Source: Stieleria mannarensis
GTDB lineage: Bacteria; Planctomycetota; Planctomycetia; Pirellulales; Pirellulaceae
Assembly: GCF_014154935.1 (NCBI RefSeq)
Contig: NZ_JACEHH010000019.1
Span: 106,322 to 170,321 of the forward strand
Length of the DNA stretch: 64,000 nt
Direction of reading: 5' to 3'
A program made the translations under genes and the position numbers. The notes beneath the pieces are model-generated. The model did not search any database. It worked only from the letters and a program-made list of their open reading frames with translations, and was not told where the DNA came from. Of this stretch, positions 19,977 to 28,525 are shown piece after piece (the stretch's first letter is position 1; each line of letters starts with the position of its first letter).

Positions 19977-20564
19977 ATGGTAGAATCGAGCATCATGGGC
20001 ATGACGTATTTCAAACGGTACCGAATGGAATTCGACCTTCGCGATTGGCGTGGGGCCGATCCACGTCTGCCCGATGGATACGAAATCCTGCCCTACCTGC
20101 CGGGGCTGTTGCGAGAACACGCGATCGCCAAATTCAACAGTTTCAAGGAAGAACTGGATGCGAACGTGTTTCCATGCTTGTCCAGACGCGACGGTTGTCT
20201 GCGTCTGATGCGCGAGATCACCAGCCGCGGCGATTTCGTCCCCGACGCGACTTGGCTGATCCGGTTTCGCGAAACCAATCCCAACACCGGTGCGATCCAA
20301 TCCTACGCGGTGGGCACGATCCAGGGGCTGTCGACCGAGGGATGGGGATCGATACAGAACGTCGGGATCGACCCGGCTCATCGTGGCAAGGGATTGGGAT
20401 CGATTTTACTGTCCAAGGCCGCGACCGGATTTCGCGCCGTCGGATTGGAACGAATGCACTTGGAAGTCACGACGGAGAATACCGGCGCGGTGCGTTTGTA
20501 CGAACGGTTGGGGTTCAAACGATCCAGCGTCGTTTACAAAGCGGCCGAGGTCGCCGGCGCGTGA
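19977..20564 (+). CDS. GNAT family N-acetyltransferase
   Basis: A 195-residue acyl-CoA-dependent acetyltransferase. The C-terminal half has motif A, IDPAHRGKGLGSILL (the acetyl-CoA pyrophosphate loop), and motif B, LEVTTENTGAVRLYERLGF. The N-terminal half (YEILPYLPGLLREHAIAKFNSF) is less typical and may set the substrate, which cannot be named. It is divergent from miaA with 88 bp between the chosen starts. ATG codons at 19995 and 20001 are alternative starts. Confidence 0.9.
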   Translation: MVESSIMGMTYFKRYRMEFDLRDWRGADPRLPDGYEILPYLPGLLREHAIAKFNSFKEELDANVFPCLSRRDGCLRLMREITSRGDFVPDATWLIRFRETNPNTGAIQSYAVGTIQGLSTEGWGSIQNVGIDPAHRGKGLGSILLSKAATGFRAVGLERMHLEVTTENTGAVRLYERLGFKRSSVVYKAAEVAGA

Positions 20565-20658
20565 TCGGTAGTGGACGACGCGAGAAGTCCTTGCAACTGG
20601 CAACCCGAATGGACTCGTCGCCTCGTCCACTACCCGAAAATTTCACGCTGACAGAGCG

Positions 20659-22929
20659 CTAGTTTCTCAGGATCCACCAGATGCGGCTGAGCGCCGATTC
20701 TCGGCTGCCGGATTCTTTCAAGCGTTCGGCCGCGGCGCTGATTTCCGGGGTGACAGTGCTGCGGCCAGACAGATAGACCAGGTGTTGGACTTGGCGATCA
20801 AAATCGTCGATCGACCGCAACCACGACACCGGCAGTGCGGCATCGTCGCCTGGAAAATCGACGCTCAATTGTTGCAGGAAACCGGAGGCCGCGTTTTGAG
20901 CGTCGAGCGCGGCGAGCGACTTCTTCGTACGGGAGTTGCCATCGATTGGTTGCGCCAAAAGCGTGGTCTGGCCATCCGAACTCAAGCTTCCACCGATCCG
21001 TCGCATCGCGACCTCCAAGCGATGGTTGAGCGAGGAAGGAGGCGTTTCGATCGCCCCGGCGAACGCCTGGACTAAATCAAGGGCGTGTTTTCGTTGCGGA
21101 TCAGTCGCCGTCAGCACCGCGTCGCCCTGTAAGACCTCCGGAACACTGCGACGCGCCATCGGCGATGAAATGATCAATGCCAATGTCCGTGCGACATCAA
21201 AGTCATGGGCTTTCAAGTCGTCGGCAAGCTGTCGGTGCAAGCGATCCAGATTCCCGTCGACCGGAGGTGCAAACGCGTCCACGGGCGAAGGTTTCAAGGG
21301 TCGGCCGTGGACCAGTTGCCACAGCGAATCGACCATGCTGCCGGCCAGCACATCGCTGCCGACCAAAGTCTTGGTCCAGTTGTGAAAGTCTTCCATTTGC
21401 TCGGTCGACTGCAGCAGGTACTTGCTGACCTTGGGCGACGCCATGCTCATCCGCCCATCGAGCAACTCGTAAAACGTCGGTGTCGACGCATCGGTTTGCT
21501 CGGCAACGATCCAACGCTTGTTTTGCCGCTTGACCGCGTTTTTGACCAACGCGACGAAGGACCAGTAATCGTCTTGGGTGCCGGAGCGGCCGATGTGCGA
21601 ATCATGGCAGCGGACGCAACGCATGTCGGCATTGATCGAGAGGTTGGCAAGCTGCCTGGCAATCCCTTCGCTGCCGCGACGCCCGACCGCTTGATACCAT
21701 TGACCGGAGTGCTCGTTGGACCCGTCGATCAAGGAGACCAGGGTCACGTCCAGGTCGGCACCGCCGGAGACGCTCTTTGAGAGTTCGTCGACCAAGCCGG
21801 AATACTGGGGGCGTCCCATCGCGGCGATGCTGTTCCCGGTCGTCAAGGCGAGCCAGCGTTTGGCGATTTCGTCGGCGTTGGACGATTCGGCCAACAGATC
21901 CCTCAGTCCCTGAGGGTCATTGATGGCCGGCTCGGGAAGCGTGATTCCCAATTTGGTTTTCAGCCGCGCCGTCATCTCCGCGGGTGCCGCGTCGGGAGTC
22001 GGGGTGATTCCGAGTGTTCGCCAATAGGCCCGCACGGTTTCGGCGGTTTGGGCGGCCACCAAGGTGACCGCTTGGGTTTCGCGCGACGGTTCCGGTTCAG
22101 GCTGTGCCCCGGGGATGTTCTTGGGGGAGCGATCGGTGCTTGAAACAATGCGCGGTCCGTCAAGCGTGATCCCGCGCGGCGGTTCGGAATCGTCGCGCCC
22201 GTTCAGGGGATCGGCAGTGGCGTCTGTCGTCGAACTGGCGATGCTGGCAGGGTCGTTCGACGGCGAAACCATCGATTCGGATGGATCGAGGGTGCTGGGG
22301 ACGTCGGAGCCGACGATCAAGTTCGAACCGTCCGGTCGGTCGACGAGGGTATCCGGTCCAGAGAGGTAAACAACCGCGATGATGCACGCCGCGACCGCGA
22401 TCAAGACGGAAACCAAACGCGTGATCGAGACGCCGCCGGTTGACGGGGGCATCGCGGGGATCGACGTGCTGCTGCGCCCCGTCGCGACCGGCGTTTTGGC
22501 CAGAATCGGTGCGACCAGATTCGGCGGTACCTTACGCTTACTCGGGTCGACCGGGACAAATTCGGTCAACAACGTGTCGACGACGGGATCAGCGTCTTCG
22601 GCAAACTCGTTGCGTCGATGGGCGGCTGATTCATCCAGCCGCCGCAGGATGGCCACGGACAGATCGGGCGGTGATGATCGCCGCGACGGATCATCCGGCA
22701 AGAACTCGGCCAACAGCGTGTCGATGACCGGATCGTGATCCTCGTCTGCGGGCCGTTGGGGGTGATCGCCGCTGGGGGACGCGAGCTGTGCGATGATCCG
22801 CGCCGACAGATCCGGCGGCCGCTTTCGCTTGCTCGCGTCGCTGGGAACAAATTCAGCCAACAACGCATCGATGACCGGATCGGCATCGCTGCGTGCTTCG
22901 TGCGGATGATGGCTTGAGGGGTGGTTCAT
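20659..22929 (-). CDS. Anti-sigma-like membrane protein fused to a cytochrome-like (DUF1549/1553-related) domain
   Basis: A 756-residue protein in three parts. Residues 17-46, 66-95 and 114-143 are three copies of a motif DPVxDxLLxEFxP...PPxLxxxI, like the short N-terminal segments of planctomycete anti-sigma proteins. One membrane helix follows at about 164-187, then an acidic linker. The outer domain carries a CVRCHDSH motif near residue 437 and segments resembling DUF1549/DUF1553 proteins (LWQLVHGRPL, LALIISSPMARR). The ATG overlaps the sigma factor TGA in an ATGA, so the two are translationally coupled. A sigma factor regulated by a heme-containing or redox-active sensor is the natural reading, but both heme binding and sigma binding are inferred. 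Confidence 0.8.
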   Translation of the reverse strand: MNHPSSHHPHEARSDADPVIDALLAEFVPSDASKRKRPPDLSARIIAQLASPSGDHPQRPADEDHDPVIDTLLAEFLPDDPSRRSSPPDLSVAILRRLDESAAHRRNEFAEDADPVVDTLLTEFVPVDPSKRKVPPNLVAPILAKTPVATGRSSTSIPAMPPSTGGVSITRLVSVLIAVAACIIAVVYLSGPDTLVDRPDGSNLIVGSDVPSTLDPSESMVSPSNDPASIASSTTDATADPLNGRDDSEPPRGITLDGPRIVSSTDRSPKNIPGAQPEPEPSRETQAVTLVAAQTAETVRAYWRTLGITPTPDAAPAEMTARLKTKLGITLPEPAINDPQGLRDLLAESSNADEIAKRWLALTTGNSIAAMGRPQYSGLVDELSKSVSGGADLDVTLVSLIDGSNEHSGQWYQAVGRRGSEGIARQLANLSINADMRCVRCHDSHIGRSGTQDDYWSFVALVKNAVKRQNKRWIVAEQTDASTPTFYELLDGRMSMASPKVSKYLLQSTEQMEDFHNWTKTLVGSDVLAGSMVDSLWQLVHGRPLKPSPVDAFAPPVDGNLDRLHRQLADDLKAHDFDVARTLALIISSPMARRSVPEVLQGDAVLTATDPQRKHALDLVQAFAGAIETPPSSLNHRLEVAMRRIGGSLSSDGQTTLLAQPIDGNSRTKKSLAALDAQNAASGFLQQLSVDFPGDDAALPVSWLRSIDDFDRQVQHLVYLSGRSTVTPEISAAAERLKESGSRESALSRIWWILRN

Positions 22930-23546
22930 GGTTCGTTGTTCAGCTGCAGTTTTTCTTCAACACAGTTTCGCAGCTGTTGCTTGGCTCGTTGCATCAGGTT
23001 TCGGGCTCCGTGATCGGTGATGCCGAGTGCTTCACCGATTTCGATGCGGCTGGCACTGGAATCAAATCTCATTCGCAAAGCGATTTGAGCCCGTTCGGTC
23101 AGTTTTTGGAAACATTGCTGGAGGGCTTCGACGGCGGCGTCGCCGGTCAGGTCTTTGCCCGCCCAGCGGTCCCAGGTTTCGTCCAGCAGTTCGGGTTCTC
23201 CGGTGGTTTGGACCCGTCCCAACTTGCGGTGTCTGGAAACCAGCAGGTTGTAGGCGGTCCGCCGCAGGTAACCGGCGGTGGCGTTGTCGTTGTGTTGGAC
23301 GAAATCATCACGTCGCAGCACCCGCAAGAAGGTTTCTTGCGTCAAATCATCGGCGGTGGCGTCGTCGCAACCGAGCATTCGCAGGTAGCGCCAGACGCCA
23401 CGTTGATGGCGATGGATCAGTGTTTCCGCGTCCAGTGTTTCCGCGTCCAGTGTTTCCGATGCCCGGGACGGCTGGTCGTGCACAGCTTCCCCAGGAACGT
23501 TACCGTCGGGCAACGATTCGTCGGGATTGTCGTTTGACTGGGTCAT
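22926..23546 (-). CDS. ECF-type RNA polymerase sigma factor
   Basis: Sigma region 2 is visible (RGVWRYLRMLGCDDATADDLTQETFLRVLRR, with DDLTQETF the core-binding part), followed by AGYLRRTAYNLLVSRHRK, and region 4 (LTERAQIALRMRFDSSASRIEIGEALGITDHGARNLMQRAKQQL). From the ATG at 23546 it has 206 residues. In-frame TTG/GTG codons at 23609/23606 would extend it into a short direct repeat and cannot be excluded. The leader before region 2 contains an ETLDAETLDAET repeat encoded by a 15-bp tandem repeat. It is coupled to the anti-sigma-like gene by a 4-bp overlap and lies 82 bp after the DUF1501 gene. Confidence 0.92.
   Translation of the reverse strand: MTQSNDNPDESLPDGNVPGEAVHDQPSRASETLDAETLDAETLIHRHQRGVWRYLRMLGCDDATADDLTQETFLRVLRRDDFVQHNDNATAGYLRRTAYNLLVSRHRKLGRVQTTGEPELLDETWDRWAGKDLTGDAAVEALQQCFQKLTERAQIALRMRFDSSASRIEIGEALGITDHGARNLMQRAKQQLRNCVEEKLQLNNEP
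23422..23460. repeat. 15-bp tandem repeat inside the sigma factor gene
   Basis: Two exact units at 23422-23436 and 23437-23451 and a partial third. The repeat keeps the frame and encodes repeats of the pentapeptide DAETL ahead of sigma region 2. Confidence 0.85.
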
Positions 23547-23628
23547 CGAGCCGGTGCTCGGCCCGGTCGAGCTTGGCGTCTGTCCGCCTCGGCTGGCATC
23601 ATCCACCAATCATCAAGCCACCAATCAT

Positions 23629-24903
23629 CTAAGCCACTAATTCGCTGATCACTTTTCCACCATTGGCAATTTTCATCGGTCGGCGGTTCTTGCTCATAAA
23701 CGTCGTGTCCAGGGAGATGCCGAGACCTTTGCAGACCGTCGCCATCAAATCTTCGCTGCTGAACGGTTCGGATTCGACGGCCATCCCGTCGCTGCTGGTT
23801 TCGCCGACCGCCAAGCCGCCCTTGATGCCCGCCCCACCGACGACGCACGACCAGGACCGCGCCCAGTGGTCTCGTCCGGCGTTCTGGTTGATCCGCGGGG
23901 TGCGTCCGAATTCTCCCATCCAAATGATCGCGGTGTCCTGCAGCAATCCCCGCTGTTCCAAATCTTCCACCAAGGCGCTCATCGCTTTGTCCAGTTGCGG
24001 CAGTTTGGTGTCGGACAGGGTCTGGTGCACGTTGTTGTGCAAATCCCAGCCGCCCAAGTCGACTTCGACAAAGGGCACGCCGCCTTCGACCAGACGTCGG
24101 GCCAACAGACAGCCCTGACCGAAGCCGTTGGTCCCATAACGTTCCTTCGTCTTTTCGTCCTCCTTCTCGACACGGAAAGCTTCCATTTGGCTGCTGGTCA
24201 TCAAGTCGAAGGTTTTCTTGAGCACCTTGCCGTGTTCGCCGGCGGGCAGGCCGCGGGTTCGGTTGGCGAAACCGCTTTCGATTTCTTGCAGCGCCGCCAT
24301 CCGCTGACGCAGCCTGGAACCATCCAGTTTCATGTCCAGGTTTCGAATCCGGCCGCTGCTGGTGACGGCAAACGGCGACCAGGCCATGCCCAAAAATCCG
24401 GGGCCCGCGCTGGCACCACCGACGGTGACAAACGGAGGAATCTCCAACTCGGGACGCTGCGACATCAATTCATGCGCGACGACCGCTCCGTAGCTGGGGT
24501 GTTCGATGTTCGGATTGGGGACAAAGCCGGTGTGCATGTAATAACGGCCGCGGTTGTGATCGGCCTCACGCGTCGACATGCTGCGAACAATCGATAGGTT
24601 GTGCATCTGTTTGGCGACCATCGGCAAATGCTCGCAGATCTGCATGTCACCGGAGGTGCTGATCGGTTGAAAGGGGCCACCGGTGGGCGCGCCCGGTTTC
24701 AGGTCCCACAGATCGATCGTCGGCGGTCCACCGCCCATCCACAACATGATCGCCGACTTGCGTTCACGACGCATTTGATCGGCGTTGGCTGCAATCGCTC
24801 CCCCCATCGTCATCGCCGCCGACACGGCCGCGGTCGAACCGGCCATGTGGTTCATGAAATGACGGCGGCTCATTCCGCGCGGGGTTTTCCAGTTTGAAAT
24901 CAT
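23629..24903 (-). CDS. DUF1501 domain-containing exported protein
   Basis: A 424-residue member of the DUF1501 family, an alkaline-phosphatase-like fold of unknown activity common in planctomycetes. A Tat-type leader (SRRHFMNHMAGSTAAVSAAM) indicates export. Family blocks are AIMLWMGGGPPTIDLWDLKPG, TREADHNRGRYYMHTG, HPSYGAVVAHEL, FVEVDLGGWDLHNN, WMGEFGRTPRINQNAGRDHW and a C-terminal LGISLDTTFM. It lies 82 bp downstream of the DUF1549/1553 gene, its usual partner, and 82 bp upstream of the sigma factor. Confidence 0.95.
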   Translation of the reverse strand: MISNWKTPRGMSRRHFMNHMAGSTAAVSAAMTMGGAIAANADQMRRERKSAIMLWMGGGPPTIDLWDLKPGAPTGGPFQPISTSGDMQICEHLPMVAKQMHNLSIVRSMSTREADHNRGRYYMHTGFVPNPNIEHPSYGAVVAHELMSQRPELEIPPFVTVGGASAGPGFLGMAWSPFAVTSSGRIRNLDMKLDGSRLRQRMAALQEIESGFANRTRGLPAGEHGKVLKKTFDLMTSSQMEAFRVEKEDEKTKERYGTNGFGQGCLLARRLVEGGVPFVEVDLGGWDLHNNVHQTLSDTKLPQLDKAMSALVEDLEQRGLLQDTAIIWMGEFGRTPRINQNAGRDHWARSWSCVVGGAGIKGGLAVGETSSDGMAVESEPFSSEDLMATVCKGLGISLDTTFMSKNRRPMKIANGGKVISELVA

Positions 24904-24985
24904 GGCGATTGCCTATCGAAGAGTTCGGTTTCGAAGGAAGTGTTGTCAGATTGGTAACGCTTGAGATTCGACATTGAACCCAACG

Positions 24986-26662
24986 TCAATGCTGCATGAT
25001 GAATTCATTGCTGTTTAAGATCGCCCACCAGACGTCTTGCAGCATTTCGATTTCTTTCCCGCCACGGGCCCGATACAGTTCACCGGCCAAAGCGAGTTCG
25101 CGTTTGGTCGGCGTTCGCGACAAGCCTGCCATATATAATCGGTTTAAACGCTCGCGGGCCGACCGCCCCGACTGCGACAACCGATCCAGAAAGCTGCCCG
25201 GCTTGATACTGGTCGCATTCTGGGTCAGTTCGCCGTTGAACAGCATCAACGCTTGGGGGATGGAACCGTCAAACGTGGTCGCCTCGTCGCCTTCATCGGT
25301 TCCGAACGTCACCACAAACTGGCGCATCCAATCACGGCGTTTCTTTTCCTGTTGTTCGTAGGTCCCTTGAGCGTTGCCGCCCGACGCGGAAACGAGCGAC
25401 TGGTAAAGTTGTTCGGCGCTCATCTGACGCAGATAAAAGCGGGAGAACTTTGGCGTTTCGCCGATCGACGGGTCATCGATTTGATTGTTGCTGCCCAGCA
25501 CCGATGCGAGCGAGTAGGGGCGGCTGAGCGTGATCCAAGTGATCAGGTCTTTGAGGTTGTAACTGGAACCGCGAAACGCTTCGGACAAGTTGTCCAACAG
25601 TTCCGGGTGCGTCGGATTGTTGTGCGGTCCCATGTCGTCGATGGGCTTGGTGAATCCGTATCCCAGGAACATCGACCAGTAACGATTGATCGCCATCCGA
25701 TCGAGCGATTGGCTGTCCAGCATCAAGCGTCCGAGTTCTTTGCGGCGGTTGACGTCATCGACATATCCGCTTTTGGCGATCTCCGTGCCGTCGGTAAACA
25801 CCGGGTACGCCACGCGGGTCAGCCCGTTTCGCATTTCGTAAAACACCAACGCGTCGTTGGGGTCGCCCGCTTCGCCGGCATAATCTTCGCTGACCAGTTC
25901 GGCGTACTCGACATCGCGTGTTCCGTCGACAAACCGCCGCAGGGCTCGGGTTTGACGAAAGAACGAATTGAACTCCCAGAACTTTTGTTGCTTCCAATCG
26001 TTGAAGGGGTGATTGTGGCATTGCGTGCACTGCACTTGTTGGCCCAGGAAGATCCGCGACACGCTGCTGGCGGCCAACACCGCTTTTTCTTCGTTGACCT
26101 TGCCGACCAAAAAGTTGACGGCACCGTTGAACCCAGCCGCGCCGGGTTTGGTCGCCCCCTCGGCCGTCACCAGTTCGTAAACCATCCGATCATAGGACTT
26201 GTTCGCCGCGAACGAATCTCGCAGGTACTTCATCATCCCGTCGCGGTTGGTCAGATCACGCCGATCCATCCCGCCGCCGCGGCCGATCAACAAATTGGTC
26301 CAAACCGTGGCCCAGTGGTTCGCGTATTCTTCGGTGTAGCGATCATCGTGCAGCAAGCGATCGACCAGCTTGGCGCGACGGTCGCCGCCGCGGTCGGAGG
26401 CGAATTCCTGCTGCTCTTCCAGGTTCGGAATCCGGCCGATGATGTCCAGGAAAACACGCCGGCACCAAATCGCATCGGCCGCTTCTTTTGCGGGCGTGAT
26501 TTCATAGTCCGCCCATCCCTGCTCGATCGCATCGTTGATCATCGCGATTTGCGGCGGGGCGACACTCTGGGCTCGAGCCTGCAACGCACCGCCCATCATG
26601 ACGGCGATCAGACCGCCCAGGACGGCCGTGAGTCTCAAGTTGAAAATGGATGCTGGCGTCAT
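24986..26662 (-). CDS. DUF1549 and DUF1553 domain-containing secreted protein
   Basis: From the ATG at 26662 it has 558 residues with a signal peptide (LRLTAVLGGLIAVMMGGALQARAQ). DUF1549 comes first (WCRRVFLDIIGRIPN, RAKLVDRLLHDDRYTEEYANHW), then a CTQCHNHP motif near residue 209 that could bind heme c, then DUF1553 (RRKELGRLMLDSQSLDRMAINRYWSMFLG; GLSRTPTKRELALA). It differs from the larger PSCyt1-containing relatives by lacking an N-terminal cytochrome domain. An ATG at 26743 is in frame but precedes the leader by 27 residues. It heads the minus-strand series with DUF1501, sigma factor and anti-sigma-like genes. Confidence 0.93.
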   Translation of the reverse strand: MTPASIFNLRLTAVLGGLIAVMMGGALQARAQSVAPPQIAMINDAIEQGWADYEITPAKEAADAIWCRRVFLDIIGRIPNLEEQQEFASDRGGDRRAKLVDRLLHDDRYTEEYANHWATVWTNLLIGRGGGMDRRDLTNRDGMMKYLRDSFAANKSYDRMVYELVTAEGATKPGAAGFNGAVNFLVGKVNEEKAVLAASSVSRIFLGQQVQCTQCHNHPFNDWKQQKFWEFNSFFRQTRALRRFVDGTRDVEYAELVSEDYAGEAGDPNDALVFYEMRNGLTRVAYPVFTDGTEIAKSGYVDDVNRRKELGRLMLDSQSLDRMAINRYWSMFLGYGFTKPIDDMGPHNNPTHPELLDNLSEAFRGSSYNLKDLITWITLSRPYSLASVLGSNNQIDDPSIGETPKFSRFYLRQMSAEQLYQSLVSASGGNAQGTYEQQEKKRRDWMRQFVVTFGTDEGDEATTFDGSIPQALMLFNGELTQNATSIKPGSFLDRLSQSGRSARERLNRLYMAGLSRTPTKRELALAGELYRARGGKEIEMLQDVWWAILNSNEFIMQH

Positions 26663-27523
26663 GAATACGAAACCCGGGGTGCTTTGTTGATTGAGCGGGG
26701 GCCCAAAAACGGCAGGAAAAGCGTGATTTCTGCTATTTATCAAACGAAATCGCAGGACGAGGGTACCTCACCAATTGACAGTTTTGTCACACAATGGACG
26801 AAACCGTCGCAGAAACGCGATCCTGTGCACAATGGTATCCCTTTAGCCGCCTGGACGCCCCACCAATCGTCATTTTTGCGGCAAGTCGCAGAAAGCCCCG
26901 CAGAATGACCAAACGTGTCACGCCGATCGCGAGGCTCGGGGGATCAACCACCCTGTCAGCCATTTCAAGGAATTCGAAATGCAACACGTGCATCGAGCAA
27001 GCGATCGCGAGCATCGCGTGGTGCCGGCCCCCGAACGCGGTGATCGGTCGCTGGATTCGTCTGCGGTCGGAATGGCCGCCGGTTGGCTGATCGCCGAAAA
27101 GACGGATTTCAAAGTCGCCGACAGGGTCACCGGCATTCGGTCACCGCGACAACCTTCGCCGCGATGTTTGCAACTGGCAACCGGCCAGTGGTGTTCCCCA
27201 CGCTGGGCCACTTGGTTTCCCGCCCCCGGGCCGGCGCTTCGGTACGCGTCGGATTTAGGGCTCAAGGTCGGGGACTCGGTCGAGATTATCTTTCTCAAAC
27301 GCGACCGCTAACCTGGCGTCCGTCACATCGATGCAATGGGGGTGGCCGGCTTTGGCCGTCAGTTTTTTTAATAAAAACGGTGTCTCAGAAAGCGAAATCG
27401 GCCCGTCTACACTTTTCGCACACCGATAATTAACCGTATCTTCACCGAAACTCGGTGTGCCATTAATCTTCCGTTGCCTCGGTGACATTTGGAAGGTTAT
27501 GGTTTCCCCCAAAGAGTCGGGCA
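26663..27523. other. Long intergenic region between divergent genes
   Basis: About 860 bp between the DUF1549/1553 gene and the C39-like gene. It must contain promoters for both. One small plus-strand reading frame at 26979-27311 is listed separately as a weak candidate. No repeat family of this window was recognised here. Confidence 0.5.
26979..27311 (+). CDS. Possible small hypothetical protein
   Basis: A 110-codon frame preceded by an AAGGA ribosome-binding site 9 bp before the ATG. Codons mostly end in G or C like genes around it. The C-terminal text LGLKVGDSVEIIFLKRD looks protein-like, but the middle is rich in Pro, Arg and Trp and could be out of frame. No family was recognised. It may be a real small gene, a decayed one, or chance. 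Confidence 0.35.
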   Translation: MQHVHRASDREHRVVPAPERGDRSLDSSAVGMAAGWLIAEKTDFKVADRVTGIRSPRQPSPRCLQLATGQWCSPRWATWFPAPGPALRYASDLGLKVGDSVEIIFLKRDR

Positions 27524-28435
27524 ATGGGAATGGACCTCGGGATTGCGATCGGATTCATCGCCGCGGTCGCCGCACTCGCGTTTGTCGCGGGGCGGCGATT
27601 GGCGCTGTCGGTCTATCAAAACAAGCCTCTGTTGTTCGCCGAATGCCTGATCTTCTCCTTGGTATTCGCGTTCGGGCTGTCCAATCGATTGTCGTGGGCA
27701 CACGCCTTCCCCACTCCCGCGGCGTTGTGTTGGTCCAACTGGGTGCCGGTGCTGCTGTCCTTCACCGCCGGCTTGGCCAGTGAAGTCTCGGCATTGCGGG
27801 CGACGTGGCGGCGTGGAGTCGCGGGGCTGATGGGCGTGCTTGCGATCGGGTTTCTGGTCCTGCCGGTCCTTCGTCCGCAACTGTTTCCGATTCAGGTGGA
27901 CCAGATCGCGCACTGGCAGGACGGTGTGTGTATGCAAAGTCATGAGGCCAGTTGCGGTCCGGCCGCGGCAGCGACGCTGTTGCATCAGTCGGCGATGCTG
28001 ACCCCGGCACGGTTGACCTACGGCGGCGGGCAATGGGCGACCGCGCCCTTGCCGTCGGCCGAACGCTTGATGGCCGATGCCTGTCTGACCAGCAACCAGG
28101 GCACCTCGTCGCTGGGATTGGTGCGAGGATTACGGCTTGCCGTTGCCGGCAGTTCGCACACGGTGGAGGTCGCCGACCAAGATCCGGGGATGTGGGTGGC
28201 CCGCGGTCAATTGCCCAACGTCGCGGTGGTGCGTTTCAACGATCGCCGCGACCGCCAACCGGTTCGGCAACTGCTCGGGACCGATGGCGAAGGCCATGCC
28301 GTGGTGGTGCACAGCCGAACCGCCGACGGACGCTGGAAGATCGCCGATCCCGCGGTCGGATGGCGCTACTGGAGCGACGAACAATTCCGTCAGCTGTTCA
28401 CCGGTGATGCGATTTATTTGACGGCCGGAAAGTGA
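27524..28435 (+). CDS. Membrane protein with peptidase C39-like (papain-fold) domain
   Basis: A 303-residue protein from the ATG at 27524. Three or four hydrophobic helices fill residues 1-120. The C-terminal domain has the C39-like catalytic pattern: Cys144 in EASCGPAAAATLL, His258 in GEGHAVVVHS and Asp275 in WKIADPAVGW. C39 domains usually cleave double-glycine leader peptides within ABC exporters. Here there is no ATPase and no exporter gene adjacent, so it may act on another substrate or be a non-exporter relative. An in-frame GTG at 27482 and an ATG at 27530 are alternative starts. It converges with the following sigma-fusion gene across a hairpin. Confidence 0.8.
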   Translation: MGMDLGIAIGFIAAVAALAFVAGRRLALSVYQNKPLLFAECLIFSLVFAFGLSNRLSWAHAFPTPAALCWSNWVPVLLSFTAGLASEVSALRATWRRGVAGLMGVLAIGFLVLPVLRPQLFPIQVDQIAHWQDGVCMQSHEASCGPAAAATLLHQSAMLTPARLTYGGGQWATAPLPSAERLMADACLTSNQGTSSLGLVRGLRLAVAGSSHTVEVADQDPGMWVARGQLPNVAVVRFNDRRDRQPVRQLLGTDGEGHAVVVHSRTADGRWKIADPAVGWRYWSDEQFRQLFTGDAIYLTAGK

Positions 28436-28444
28436 CCGCCGTAA

Positions 28445-28510
28445 GTACGACGTCCCTTCCGGGGCGTCGCGGTGAGTCCCACGGACGACGGCCCGGAAGG
28501 GCCATCGTAC
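28445..28510. terminator. Hairpin between convergent genes, probable bidirectional terminator
   Basis: Arms at 28445-28464 and 28491-28510 (GTACGACG.CCCTTCCGGG type) match at about 17 of 20 positions around a 26-nt loop. It sits between the stop codons of two convergent genes. No clear U-tract follows, so the terminator role is inferred from position. Confidence 0.55.
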
Positions 28511-28525
28511 TCGGGGAGGCGGGGA

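Noticed and set aside
25253..26908. A 551-codon frame on the plus strand opposite the DUF1549/1553 gene
   Set aside because: It is the antisense of a well-supported gene. Long antisense frames are expected in GC-rich DNA, and its translation matches no family.
28445..28510. A mobile element or attachment site
   Set aside because: Position between convergent stops and hairpin form fit a terminator better; no transposase is present.
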